Below the pieces are notes generated by a model. The model saw only the letters and a program-made list of their open reading frames with translations, did not search any database and was not told the origin of the DNA. Both the position numbers and the translations under genes were made by a program. Below, piece after piece: positions 1-8,455 of a stretch of 64,000 nucleotides of DNA (the stretch's first letter is position 1; each line of letters starts with the position of its first letter). Origin of the DNA: Mariniblastus sp. (GTDB lineage: Bacteria; Planctomycetota; Planctomycetia; Pirellulales; Pirellulaceae); NCBI GenBank assembly GCA_022447605.1, contig JAKVBG010000004.1:1-64000 (forward strand). Reading direction: 5' to 3'.

Positions 1-1
1 A

Positions 2-157
2 CCGGATGTCAGAATGGTCACCCTCATCGAACCAGGCGGTCGTCTTCCCCATCGCGTCCACCTCCAAGGCAGCTTGACCCAACCATCGGACGCTCCCATC
101 CGCAAATCAGGACCGTTTCGGCGGGAAACTCATTGCATCGTGGTACGAAAACCATAA
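2..157 (+). CDS. Possible 3' end of an upstream gene (partial)
   Basis: An open frame enters from the left edge and reads about 51 codons to TAA at 155-157. It begins PDVRMVTLIEPGG and ends IVVRKP. The codon choice is GC-rich at third positions, like the neighbours, and it runs in the same direction as the aldehyde dehydrogenase that follows 54 bases later. I do not recognise a family from this tail. A reverse-strand frame over the same bases is the alternative, so the call is tentative. Confidence 0.3.
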   Translation, partial: PDVRMVTLIEPGGRLPHRVHLQGSLTQPSDAPIRKSGPFRRETHCIVVRKP

Positions 158-211
158 GCTGGTACTGTCTGATTCCATCCGCGAACCTTCCCACATGCAG
201 TAAGGTGTCCC

Positions 212-1708
212 ATGTCAACCGTTACCCATGAAGTCCCCGAGTCCCTCAGCTCCTTTCTCGCCCAGCCGAAACAGCTGTTGATCAATGGCCAGTGGCAGGA
301 CGCGGCCTCCGGCAAGACGTTTGAAGTCATCAACCCGGCGACGGAAAAAGTCGTTGGCCAGGTAGCGCACGGGGAAGCGGCCGATATCGCACTGGCCGTT
401 CAGGCAGCCCGCCAGGCATTCGAGTCGGGACCCTGGAGAAAGATGACACCCTCGGAACGGGGGAAGATGATCTGGAAAATCGGGGACCTGATCGAAAAGC
501 ACAACGATGAACTGGCCCAACTGGAAACGGTCGACAACGGCAAACCGTTCGCCGTGGCCCAGGTGGCGGACGTCCCCCTGTCGGCCGACATGTTCCGTTA
601 CATGGCAGGCTGGTGCACCAAGATCGAAGGGAACACGATTCCCATCTCGGTCCCTTACGCACCGGGCGCCAACTTCCATGCCTTCACCACACGGGAACCG
701 GTAGGTGTCGTCGGCCAGATCATCCCCTGGAATTTCCCGCTGCTGATGGCCGCCTGGAAACTCGCGCCGGCGCTGGCTTGCGGTTGTACGATCATCCTGA
801 AGCCGGCCGAGCAAACACCCCTCTCAGCATTGCGACTGGGCGAGCTGATTCAGGAAGCGGGTATCCCCGAGGGTGTCGTCAACATCGTCACCGGTTTCGG
901 CGATGCGGGGGCAGCGCTGGCCAAGGATGACGATGTCGACAAGGTCGCCTTCACCGGCTCGACCGAAGTTGGCAAGCTGATCGTCGAGGCGGCCGCGGGC
1001 AACCTGAAAAAAGTCACGCTGGAACTGGGTGGCAAGAGCCCCAACGTAATCATGCGCGACGCCGATCTGTCGACCGCCATCCCGGGTGCGGCCAGTGCCA
1101 TCTTCTTTAACCACGGCCAATGTTGTTGTGCCGGGTCGCGGCTGTACGTGGACGAAGCCGTGTTTGATGAGGTCACTGCCGGGATTGCCGAACAGGCCCG
1201 ATCGATCGTGGTCGGCAACGGGTTTGAAGCGGATACGAACATGGGTCCGCTGGTCTCCAAGGAACAGTATGACCGGGTGACCGGATTCCTCGACCGGGGC
1301 CGCACGGCCGGGGCAACTACCGTCTGTGGTGGCACCAGGCCAGAGGGAGATGGGTTCTTTGTCGAACCGACCGTCTTGGTCGATACGGACGAGCAGATGG
1401 AAGTCATTCGGGAAGAGATCTTCGGACCGGTGGTAGCCGCCATGCCGTTTTCCGACCTGGACGACCTGGTCGCGCGTGCCAACAACACGACGTACGGCTT
1501 GGCAGCCGGCGTCTGGACGGCCGATGTGACGCGGGCCCATCAAATTGCCAAAGCAGTCAAGGCAGGCACCGTCTGGGTCAACTGCTACAACATATTCGAT
1601 GCAGCGCTGCCTTTCGGCGGATTCAAACAATCGGGTTGGGGGCGTGAAATGGGACACGCGGCCCTGGACAATTACCTGGAAACAAAGGCCGTTTGTATTT
1701 CCGTCTAG
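212..1708 (+). CDS. NAD(P)-dependent aldehyde dehydrogenase
   Basis: A 498-residue cytosolic enzyme of the aldehyde dehydrogenase superfamily, which oxidises an aldehyde to its acid with NAD(P). The family signatures are in order: PWNFP at about 172-176 (oxyanion Asn174), the cofactor-loop lysine in LKPAEQ at about 196-201, FTGSTEVG at 247-254, LELGGKSPN with the general base Glu271, and GQCCCAGSR with the middle Cys305 as the expected nucleophile. Length is normal for the family. The ATG is preceded by AAGGTGTCCC, a usable ribosome binding site. The sequence resembles betaine-aldehyde and phenylacetaldehyde type enzymes, but the substrate cannot be read from the sequence. No clear operon partner is visible. 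Confidence 0.95.
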   Translation: MSTVTHEVPESLSSFLAQPKQLLINGQWQDAASGKTFEVINPATEKVVGQVAHGEAADIALAVQAARQAFESGPWRKMTPSERGKMIWKIGDLIEKHNDELAQLETVDNGKPFAVAQVADVPLSADMFRYMAGWCTKIEGNTIPISVPYAPGANFHAFTTREPVGVVGQIIPWNFPLLMAAWKLAPALACGCTIILKPAEQTPLSALRLGELIQEAGIPEGVVNIVTGFGDAGAALAKDDDVDKVAFTGSTEVGKLIVEAAAGNLKKVTLELGGKSPNVIMRDADLSTAIPGAASAIFFNHGQCCCAGSRLYVDEAVFDEVTAGIAEQARSIVVGNGFEADTNMGPLVSKEQYDRVTGFLDRGRTAGATTVCGGTRPEGDGFFVEPTVLVDTDEQMEVIREEIFGPVVAAMPFSDLDDLVARANNTTYGLAAGVWTADVTRAHQIAKAVKAGTVWVNCYNIFDAALPFGGFKQSGWGREMGHAALDNYLETKAVCISV

Positions 1709-2120
1709 TTCCACGCGATCAACCAGCCGGTTCCGTACGATCCAGGAAAATGTTTTGACGGTTCAAGCCGGCAGTGCAAGAACGCTTCCGTCTCGCTGTT
1801 CTGTAACCTGGCTCACGCTGCGACAATTTTGGTCGTCCGTTGGGGGGGGTGCAGACTGCGCCGTCAAGTGAAAACGGCAAGCTGGCGAATTCTGATTCCA
1901 TTCGTCCGCGCTCGGAGCGCGACAGGAGCGCGTGGCGCTGCGCGAAAAAAAATCCGGCTGGAAGAAACTGAACTTACTTGAAAGCGCTCAACCGGCGCGT
2001 TAAGTTCCAGACTGATTCGTGATGCGTGCATCCGAATCGACTGCCTTTCCACTGCCCTGTCTCTCATCCATCCCTTTTGTTGCTCCCTTCTTTATCTCCT
2101 CCCGAGGTGAAAGGATTACC
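1709..2120. other. 412-base intergenic region with two GC hairpins
   Basis: No convincing gene lies here. Two short perfect hairpins occur close together: CGCGCT/AGCGCG with a 3-nt loop at 1907-1921, and AGCGC/GCGCT with a 3-nt loop at 1927-1939. They are followed by a run of eight A at 1945-1952. The run is A on the plus strand, so this is not a canonical terminator for the upstream gene; it may be leader structure for the protease gene downstream. The protease ribosome binding site GAGGTGA is at 2104-2110. Confidence 0.4.
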
Positions 2121-5100
2121 ATGCCTATTGACTCCCGTCGCGCCCCGATGCGCCGTAAACGAAGCGGCAAAGAGACCCCTGAAAACCATTACCAGGTCCT
2201 GGAACCACGACATTTGCTAGCCGGCTTCAATGTCGATTTCAGCGTTCTTGAGCCAGGCGACTACACACAGACAGAAATCCTGGTTCGCTTCAACGACGAT
2301 GTCCGCACACAGGACCTGCAGACCATGACGCCCGGTGTCGGCGTGGTCAACGAGCAGGCCGTCCTGAGCGGACCACTGGGGGACGGCTTCCGGCTGGACA
2401 GTCAACTGTTTGAGATACCCGTGTATGGCACCCAATCGGTAGAAGGCCTGGTTGCCTACTACAATTCACTCTCCATCGTCGACTATGCCGAACCGAATTA
2501 CACGATGCAGACGGCAGCCGTACCGAACGACCAGTTTTATCAGTATCAATGGGGCCCTGGTGACATGGGTGCCGAATCGGCCTGGGATACCCGCACCGAT
2601 AGTTCCTCGGTCATCGTCGGCGTGATCGACTCGGGCGTGCAATACGACCACCCGGACCTGCAGGCCAATATCTGGACCAACTCGGGTGAAATTGCCAACA
2701 ACGGGATCGACGATGACAACAACGGGTACGTCGACGACTACTACGGCTATGACTTTGACAATGATGACAACGATCCGATGGACGACAACGGCCATGGCAC
2801 GCACGTCGCCGGTACGATCGGTGCCCAGGGGAACAATACGACCGGCGTTGCGGGCGTCGGCTGGAATGCGAGTTTGATGAGCCTCAAGGTGATCGGCACG
2901 GGAAGCAACGCCGACGTCGCCCGGGCGATCGACTACGCCACCGACAATGGGGCCAAGATTACCAACAACAGTTATGGCTATGCCGGCACGAATGTCTCCG
3001 GCAGTCAGGTCATGTCCGATGCGATCGAACGCGCCAAGAACTCGGGCGTCCTCTACATCGTGGCAGCCGGGAATTCCCGCACGGGCATCCCAGCCTCGGA
3101 TCTCGATGGCAACTTCAATGCCTGGCCAGCCGAATACAGCAAGGTTCACGACAATGTGATCACGGTTTCGGCCACCGATTCCGATGGTTCGTTCGCCAGC
3201 TACTCGCATTGGGGTGATGAATCGGTGCAAATTGCTGCGCCTGGCACCCAAATAGCCAGTACTTATTACGGTTCGCAATACGTCTACCTCTCCGGTACGT
3301 CGATGGCCGCACCGCATGTGGCGGGTGCCGCGGCCCTGTTATGGGCTGAGCGGCCCGACATGACTTACCTGGAAATCAAGGCGGCCATGCTGGATACGGC
3401 CCGCGGCGATCACCTGAACCTCGTAACCTATGGGGTACTCGACCTGGGTGCGGCGATGGATAGCATCACCAGTTCCACCAATAACCCACCGAATGCGGTG
3501 AATGATTCGGCCACGGTCAACGAAGACAACTCGGTCGCCATCGCGGTCCTGTCCAACGACTCCGACCCGGACGGGGATGCGTTGAACCTGCAATCGTACG
3601 GCCAACCTTCCAACGGGACGGTCAGTGACAACGGCAGCGTGATCACCTACACCCCGTCGGCCAATTTCAACGGGACCGATTCGTTCAACTACACCATTAA
3701 CGATGGCAATGGCAACACGGACACAGCGACCGTCTTTGTCACCATCAACGCGGTGAACGACAGCCCAGTGGCCAACGACGATCAGGCCAACACCGATGAA
3801 GATGTGCCGGTCGACGTCAACGTACTGGCCAATGATTCCGATATCGATGGGGATTCGCTCTTTATCAGTTCCCTTTCCCAGCCGTCCAACGGCTCGGTGG
3901 TCGATAACGGGGATGGCACCGTCACCTACACGCCCAACAGCGGCTATTTCGGCAGTGACTCCTTCACCTACACCGTCAGCGATGGGGACCTGACCGATAC
4001 GGCGACCGTCAACCTGTCCGTTAACGAAGTCGGCGGGACGAATGAAATTGGCTACGCCGGTACGGCGATCGATGTGACCCATGTTTGGAAAACGGTCAAT
4101 CTGCCGTTCAGCTTCAACAATCCAGTCGTGGTGGCTGGGGGTAGCACGCGTGATGGCGGACACCAGGGGGTCGTGCGGGTCCAGAATGTGACCAGCGACA
4201 GCTTTGAGATCCGCTTCCAGGAATGGGACTACCGTGACGGCCGCCATACAACAGAAAACATCGGTTACCTGGTCGTCGAAGCGGGGACCCACACGTTAAC
4301 CGATGGAACCCAACTGGTTGCCGGGACGACCACATTAACCAATGAGTCGTTCAAGACGATCAACTTTGAAACGAGCTTCTCGGCAACCCCTTTAATCATT
4401 GCCCACACGATGACCAACAATGACCCGTCAGCGGTGGTCGAACGAGTGCGCAACATCACCAACAGCACTTTCCAGATGCAGTTCAATGAAGAGGAAGCGG
4501 CTGACGGTGTCCACGGCACCGAAACCGTCGGGTATATCGCCATTGATCAGGGAAATGCGACCAGCGGCGATACCGTGTTGAACGCGGTGACCACGGGTAA
4601 TTCCGTCACCCACCAAAACACCACGGTCGATTTTGGAGACATCGGGGGCTCAGCCAACCCGGTCATCCTCTCCGACATGCAGACCCGTGATGGTGGCGAT
4701 GCGGCCACCTTGAGACACCGCTCTCAAACGAGCACCAGTGTCACGGTTTGGGTCGAGGAAGAAAAATCGCGAGACAATGAACTGAACCACACGAGCGAAG
4801 TCGCCGGCGTGCTGGCGATGGAAGCCGGGATCCTGGTGGCAGGCAGCCCGTTGCAGGCCAACCAATTAGGTGGGCCGGGCGTGGTCGACACGATCAGCCA
4901 AGCGGATCTGGACTCGGTTCTGGATGACGCGCTCGCTTACTGGGGCAATCGGGGATGGAACACGTCCATTCTCGAATCGGTCAGCTTCGAACTGACGGAT
5001 TTGCGCAATCGGGCCATCGGCATGCAGCATGGCAACACGATCTATATCGACGTGGACGCAGCCGGCCATGGCTGGTATGTGGATTCTGATGTTTCCACCC

Positions 5101-5312
5101 AGGAGACATTTGCCGGGATGGACCTGTACACGACCGTGACACATGAACTGGGGCATGTCCTCGGCTTGTCCGATGTGTACACGGCCTCGGCCTCGGACGA
5201 CATCATGTATGGCTATCTCCACAATGGCGAACGCCGAGCGATGCCCACTTCGGAGGGTCAGCCGACGGATGATTTCTTCAGTCACTTTGACGAAGATGTC
5301 ATGGCGTTTTAA
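2121..5312 (+). CDS. Secreted multidomain subtilisin (S8) protease with C-terminal matrixin-like metalloprotease domain
   Basis: A 1063-residue extracellular protein. I chose ATG 2121 because GAGGTGA lies 10 nt upstream; the frame stays open to 2019. Residues 27-34 read LEPRHLLA, a signature seen near the N-terminus of many planctomycete secreted giants. The S8 peptidase spans about 130-450: Asp170 in GVIDSGV, His225 in GHGTHVAG and Ser394 in SGTSMAAPH. Two cadherin-like tandem modules follow (about 458-636, each with a VLxNDSDxDGD core), then three H-type-lectin-like modules (about 643-905). The C-terminus carries HELGHVLGLSD at 1008-1018 and a methionine at 1029 (IMYG), as in the matrixin zinc-protease fold. 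Two proteases in one chain is unusual. The C-terminal part could process the protein itself or degrade extracellular polymer; that is inference. Confidence 0.93.
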   Translation: MPIDSRRAPMRRKRSGKETPENHYQVLEPRHLLAGFNVDFSVLEPGDYTQTEILVRFNDDVRTQDLQTMTPGVGVVNEQAVLSGPLGDGFRLDSQLFEIPVYGTQSVEGLVAYYNSLSIVDYAEPNYTMQTAAVPNDQFYQYQWGPGDMGAESAWDTRTDSSSVIVGVIDSGVQYDHPDLQANIWTNSGEIANNGIDDDNNGYVDDYYGYDFDNDDNDPMDDNGHGTHVAGTIGAQGNNTTGVAGVGWNASLMSLKVIGTGSNADVARAIDYATDNGAKITNNSYGYAGTNVSGSQVMSDAIERAKNSGVLYIVAAGNSRTGIPASDLDGNFNAWPAEYSKVHDNVITVSATDSDGSFASYSHWGDESVQIAAPGTQIASTYYGSQYVYLSGTSMAAPHVAGAAALLWAERPDMTYLEIKAAMLDTARGDHLNLVTYGVLDLGAAMDSITSSTNNPPNAVNDSATVNEDNSVAIAVLSNDSDPDGDALNLQSYGQPSNGTVSDNGSVITYTPSANFNGTDSFNYTINDGNGNTDTATVFVTINAVNDSPVANDDQANTDEDVPVDVNVLANDSDIDGDSLFISSLSQPSNGSVVDNGDGTVTYTPNSGYFGSDSFTYTVSDGDLTDTATVNLSVNEVGGTNEIGYAGTAIDVTHVWKTVNLPFSFNNPVVVAGGSTRDGGHQGVVRVQNVTSDSFEIRFQEWDYRDGRHTTENIGYLVVEAGTHTLTDGTQLVAGTTTLTNESFKTINFETSFSATPLIIAHTMTNNDPSAVVERVRNITNSTFQMQFNEEEAADGVHGTETVGYIAIDQGNATSGDTVLNAVTTGNSVTHQNTTVDFGDIGGSANPVILSDMQTRDGGDAATLRHRSQTSTSVTVWVEEEKSRDNELNHTSEVAGVLAMEAGILVAGSPLQANQLGGPGVVDTISQADLDSVLDDALAYWGNRGWNTSILESVSFELTDLRNRAIGMQHGNTIYIDVDAAGHGWYVDSDVSTQETFAGMDLYTTVTHELGHVLGLSDVYTASASDDIMYGYLHNGERRAMPTSEGQPTDDFFSHFDEDVMAF

Positions 5313-5324
5313 ACACCTCGCAGT

Positions 5325-5361
5325 CACCCCGGGGATCACCGTAAAAGTGGTCCCCGGGGTG
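5325..5361 (+). terminator. Strong hairpin after the protease gene
   Basis: A 15-bp stem (CACCCCGGGGATCAC pairing with GTGGTCCCCGGGGTG, one U-G wobble) closes a 7-nt loop 12 bases after the protease stop codon. There is no long T run after it, so it may act as a factor-dependent terminator or an mRNA-protecting stem. Confidence 0.55.
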
Positions 5362-5390
5362 GCCAAAACCTCATTTTGAATCAAACATGT

Positions 5391-5422
5391 AACGCCTGGA
5401 CATCATTGGGTGCCCAGGCGTT
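5391..5422 (+). terminator. Second hairpin before the oxygenase gene
   Basis: AACGCCTGG at 5391-5399 pairs perfectly with CCAGGCGTT at 5414-5422, and the descending arm ends GCGTTTCT. It sits 20 bases before the next start codon. It may complete termination of the protease transcript or be a leader stem of the oxygenase gene. Confidence 0.4.
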
Positions 5423-5441
5423 TCTATGAAAGGCCCTGGCG

Positions 5442-6167
5442 ATGAATCGAGAACCAACCGACTTTATCGGTGTGTATGACGACGCCTTGCCGGCCGAATT
5501 CTGCCGGGAAATCATCGAGATGTTCGAGTCGTTTCCGCAGATCCAAACGGCGGGCCAAATCGGGTCGGGTGTCGATACGCGCAAGAAAGAGAGTGTCGAT
5601 GCGTGCATTTCGGAATACCAGGAATGGACACCGATCAACCAGCGGCTTTTCGATATCACGCTGGAGAAACTGGCGGAGTATGTCACGGAGCATCGGTTCC
5701 TGGTCTGCGGCTCCCTGGCCCCGACCATTCGGCTCGAGAGTGGGGAGGTGCTGGAATTGGCGCCTGACAATATCGACCAGGTCCCTCGAGAGCAGTTGAA
5801 AAACATTCTCCTCAGCCTTTACCGGCCCGGTTACCTGAACCTGCAAAAATACCCCCAGGGGACGGGCGGCTATCATCACTGGCACTCGGAATGTTATCCC
5901 CGCGAAGAGAATTGCGAAACGTTGCACCGGGTGCTGTTGTTCATGTTCTTCCTGAACACGGTCGACGAGGGAGGACAGACCGACTTTTACTACCAGCAGC
6001 GGAGTGTGGCGCCGCAAGCGGGCAGGATGGTGATTGCGCCAGCCGGTTTCACCCATACCCATAAAGGGAACGTTCCCGTCTCGTCCGACAAATACATCGT
6101 GACCTCCTGGATCCTGTTTCAGCGGGCCGAACAGCTGTACGGTCAACCTGCCCAGCCCTCGTCTTGA
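5442..6167 (+). CDS. 2-oxoglutarate/Fe(II)-dependent oxygenase (prolyl 4-hydroxylase-like)
   Basis: A 241-residue soluble protein with the double-stranded beta-helix core of 2OG-Fe(II) oxygenases. The iron-binding residues appear to be His148 and Glu150 in YHHWHSE, plus a His in FTHTHKG (205 or 207). Lys217 in SDKYIVTSW is the likely 2-oxoglutarate contact, and EGGQTDFYY (176-184) matches the conserved strand before the second half. An HxE rather than HxD dyad is used, as in related phage and marine bacterial members known to me. GAAAGG lies 8 nt upstream of the ATG. The target, perhaps a peptidyl proline or a small molecule, cannot be told from sequence. Confidence 0.85.
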   Translation: MNREPTDFIGVYDDALPAEFCREIIEMFESFPQIQTAGQIGSGVDTRKKESVDACISEYQEWTPINQRLFDITLEKLAEYVTEHRFLVCGSLAPTIRLESGEVLELAPDNIDQVPREQLKNILLSLYRPGYLNLQKYPQGTGGYHHWHSECYPREENCETLHRVLLFMFFLNTVDEGGQTDFYYQQRSVAPQAGRMVIAPAGFTHTHKGNVPVSSDKYIVTSWILFQRAEQLYGQPAQPSS

Positions 6168-6228
6168 GAATGCAACGCTTCCTCCAGGCTTACCCTGGGC
6201 ATCCGCTCGTGGACGATGGGTTGTCGGA

Positions 6229-7035
6229 TTACTGGTCTACCGCGGCCGCCTGTTTGACCCAGTTGGCCAGGCTCGTCGTATCCCCCGGCTTGAGCACTTC
6301 GACCCGCACCGGCAAGTCGCCTGCCTGGGGTACCCAGAGAGTGACATACGACTGGCCAACCACGCGCAGCTCGTCACCTGTGCAAACGAGCGCCGTCCCT
6401 TCGTCGATGCCGATCCCCACCAGGCCCGGGTGCTGATGCAGGACGCCCAATAATCGATTGACCCGGTTGCGGCGGAGGAAATGCTGGTCCACCACGACGT
6501 CGGGAAGAAACCCGAAACCGGTCGCCGTTTTTGCCACCGGGTTGCCACCGGTAATCATGACTTTCGACATGATGGCTGCCCCGGCTGAAGATCCACCCAT
6601 CACACCTCCCCGTTTAAGTAACGCATTCAACTCGGCCTGGACCCGGGTCCCCAGGTAGGCGTCCGTAATGCGTGACTGGGAACCTCCGCTAAACCAGACC
6701 CCGGTCGCCGAGCGCAGGGGCGCCACAAACGTTTCCTGGTCCGCCTCTTGTCGGGAACGAGTGTGCAGTCGCACGACCGTACCGGCTCCCCGGTCCCGCC
6801 AAAGCTGTTGGGTCTCGCCCTGGTCGGGTTGATCGGCGCGCTGACTGGCAGTCGGAATGACCACGATCTTCGACTCGTCCCCACCCGCCAATTCGATGAA
6901 GGCATCGGTGATCGCCACCGGTAATCCGCCGCCTCCAGCAATCACCAGGTTCGCGGGAGCCGACTGCTGGCCCATCACCAGGCCAGCAGGGATGAAGAAC
7001 AGGGTAGCCAAGAAAGGAACAAACAAAGTCTTCAT
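6229..7035 (-). CDS. Cyanophycinase-like secreted serine hydrolase (peptidase S51 family)
   Basis: A 268-residue protein from ATG 7035; a longer GTG start at 7068 is possible but would bury the signal peptide. Residues 1-23 form a Sec signal peptide ending VMGQQ. The mature part has the class I glutamine-amidotransferase-like fold of cyanophycinase: VIAGGG (31-36), WFSGGSQSR (114-122), and the nucleophile elbow GGSSAGAAI with probable catalytic Ser150. GIGIDEGTALV further on matches the family's conserved Asp-Glu strand. Family members cleave beta-Asp-Arg dipeptides of cyanophycin. Secreted planctomycete members may act on other isopeptides, so the substrate is not certain. It is convergent with the oxygenase gene. 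Confidence 0.85.
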   Translation of the reverse strand: MKTLFVPFLATLFFIPAGLVMGQQSAPANLVIAGGGGLPVAITDAFIELAGGDESKIVVIPTASQRADQPDQGETQQLWRDRGAGTVVRLHTRSRQEADQETFVAPLRSATGVWFSGGSQSRITDAYLGTRVQAELNALLKRGGVMGGSSAGAAIMSKVMITGGNPVAKTATGFGFLPDVVVDQHFLRRNRVNRLLGVLHQHPGLVGIGIDEGTALVCTGDELRVVGQSYVTLWVPQAGDLPVRVEVLKPGDTTSLANWVKQAAAVDQ

Positions 7036-7322
7036 GAAAGGAACTCTCAGATGCGTGGAACGGATCACCCGGGAAGCTGTCCCGAGATCGCCTCCGTATC
7101 CTGCAAGCGCAGAGGCCGGGCGTCAAGTTCCCGGCCAAAGACGAAACCGCTGTCCAGCCGTGTACCCGGATGACTTACAGAAAAAGGGACTTTGAGGTCA
7201 CTCCGGCTGTTGTGGCCAACTCCAATGCTGCTAAAAAGAATGGAACGTGCGGCCGCCCAAGATGACGCGGCGCGGTACCGGCCCCTTTTCATTCACCTTG
7301 CCCGATAAGAATTTTTAGAACC

Positions 7323-8390
7323 ATGACACGACCCATTGAAATCGCAGTCTGCGCGATCGCCCTGCTTGGCACGACGGGAGTCGGCCAAACCCTTTCCAAC
7401 GACCTGGAAAAAGTACTGACCAGTCAAAAAAAGTGGGAGAAGACGAAACAGGAGTGCGACGGAGACTATTCCTATCTCGTTCAATGGTCAAGTTTTGCCG
7501 GGTTCGGCACCGAGACGACGATCCTGGTCAAGGACAATCGGGTCGTGGGGCGGGAATTCAAAACCCTCAAGCTGACCGACGGTCCAACTCCGCCCGATCA
7601 GAAACAGGAAGCCTGGACTGAGACGCTCAAGGATCTCGGTTCCCACGAGCGGGGGGCGCCCCCAAAAACATTAGATGAGCTCTATCGGGAAGCCCGGCAG
7701 GTAGCCGGCCGGAACCTCTCGAAAAATGAACGCCGCTTTCTGAAATTCGATAACAACGGATTGCTCCTGCAATGCTACATCGTCGATACACGGATTGCCG
7801 ACGACGCGCCCAAAGAAGGGGTCGATCTTCACCGCATTGCACTCGGTCAAAAAGGGAAACCGGCACCGGGAAGCGCCTTGCTCGAATTGAGCGGCGCGGA
7901 CAATGGGAAGACCTTCCAGGTAACCGTCGGACAGAAGATCCAGATTCGCCTGGACAGTAACGCAACCACCGGTTTCAGTTGGAACAACGCGACCCGATCG
8001 AAGAAACTGAAACTGGCGGGCGAGATTTCCTACCAGTCGGAGGGAACCGCATTGGGCAGCGGCGGTGTCTCCACTGCCACCTTCCAGGCAACCAAAGTCG
8101 GCAAGGGAAAAATCATCCTCGAGTACAAACGGGTTTTCGAAGAGAAACCACCGGCCAAGACCTTCAGCGTCAAAATCGACGCGGTCGAACCGGCCACTGA
8201 CGAGCCACCAAAAACGACCTACCGGGCACCTAATGGAAAGGAATTTCCGGTGCACTGGGGTGCTCCTCCCAGGATTCAGACCCGTGACCGGCGCCCCCTT
8301 CCCGGTGGCTATGGCCAAGGGAGCGGCACGCTGGCACGCTGGATCCAGGAAAACCTCGACCGCGATGCGGCAGGTAAAAACGATCAGTGA
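7323..8390 (+). CDS. Secreted protein with DUF6174-like and chagasin-like (I42 inhibitor) domains
   Basis: 355 residues with an N-terminal signal peptide (about 1-22, ending GVGQT). Residues about 38-155 resemble DUF6174: a WEKTK...YSYLVQW start and a central VKDNRVVG hairpin. Residues about 186-290 look like the chagasin/I42 cysteine-protease inhibitor fold. They contain the three expected loops in order: NATTGFSW (213-220), GSGGVSTATFQA (245-256) and an EYKRVFEEKPP strand where the RPW-type loop usually lies. That third loop is divergent. The tail (290-355) is low in recognisable structure. If the inhibitor fold is active, the protein could guard against papain-like proteases. The joining of these two modules is unusual to me. 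Confidence 0.75.
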   Translation: MTRPIEIAVCAIALLGTTGVGQTLSNDLEKVLTSQKKWEKTKQECDGDYSYLVQWSSFAGFGTETTILVKDNRVVGREFKTLKLTDGPTPPDQKQEAWTETLKDLGSHERGAPPKTLDELYREARQVAGRNLSKNERRFLKFDNNGLLLQCYIVDTRIADDAPKEGVDLHRIALGQKGKPAPGSALLELSGADNGKTFQVTVGQKIQIRLDSNATTGFSWNNATRSKKLKLAGEISYQSEGTALGSGGVSTATFQATKVGKGKIILEYKRVFEEKPPAKTFSVKIDAVEPATDEPPKTTYRAPNGKEFPVHWGAPPRIQTRDRRPLPGGYGQGSGTLARWIQENLDRDAAGKNDQ

Positions 8391-8455
8391 AGCGCAAAGC
8401 GGATGCCGGGCAACGTTGACCCGGACCACCCTTCTTTCAAGCTCCGGAGAAACCG

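Noticed and set aside
824-1714. 296-codon reverse frame over the aldehyde dehydrogenase
   Set aside because: Antisense shadow of a well-supported gene; no protein-like motif.
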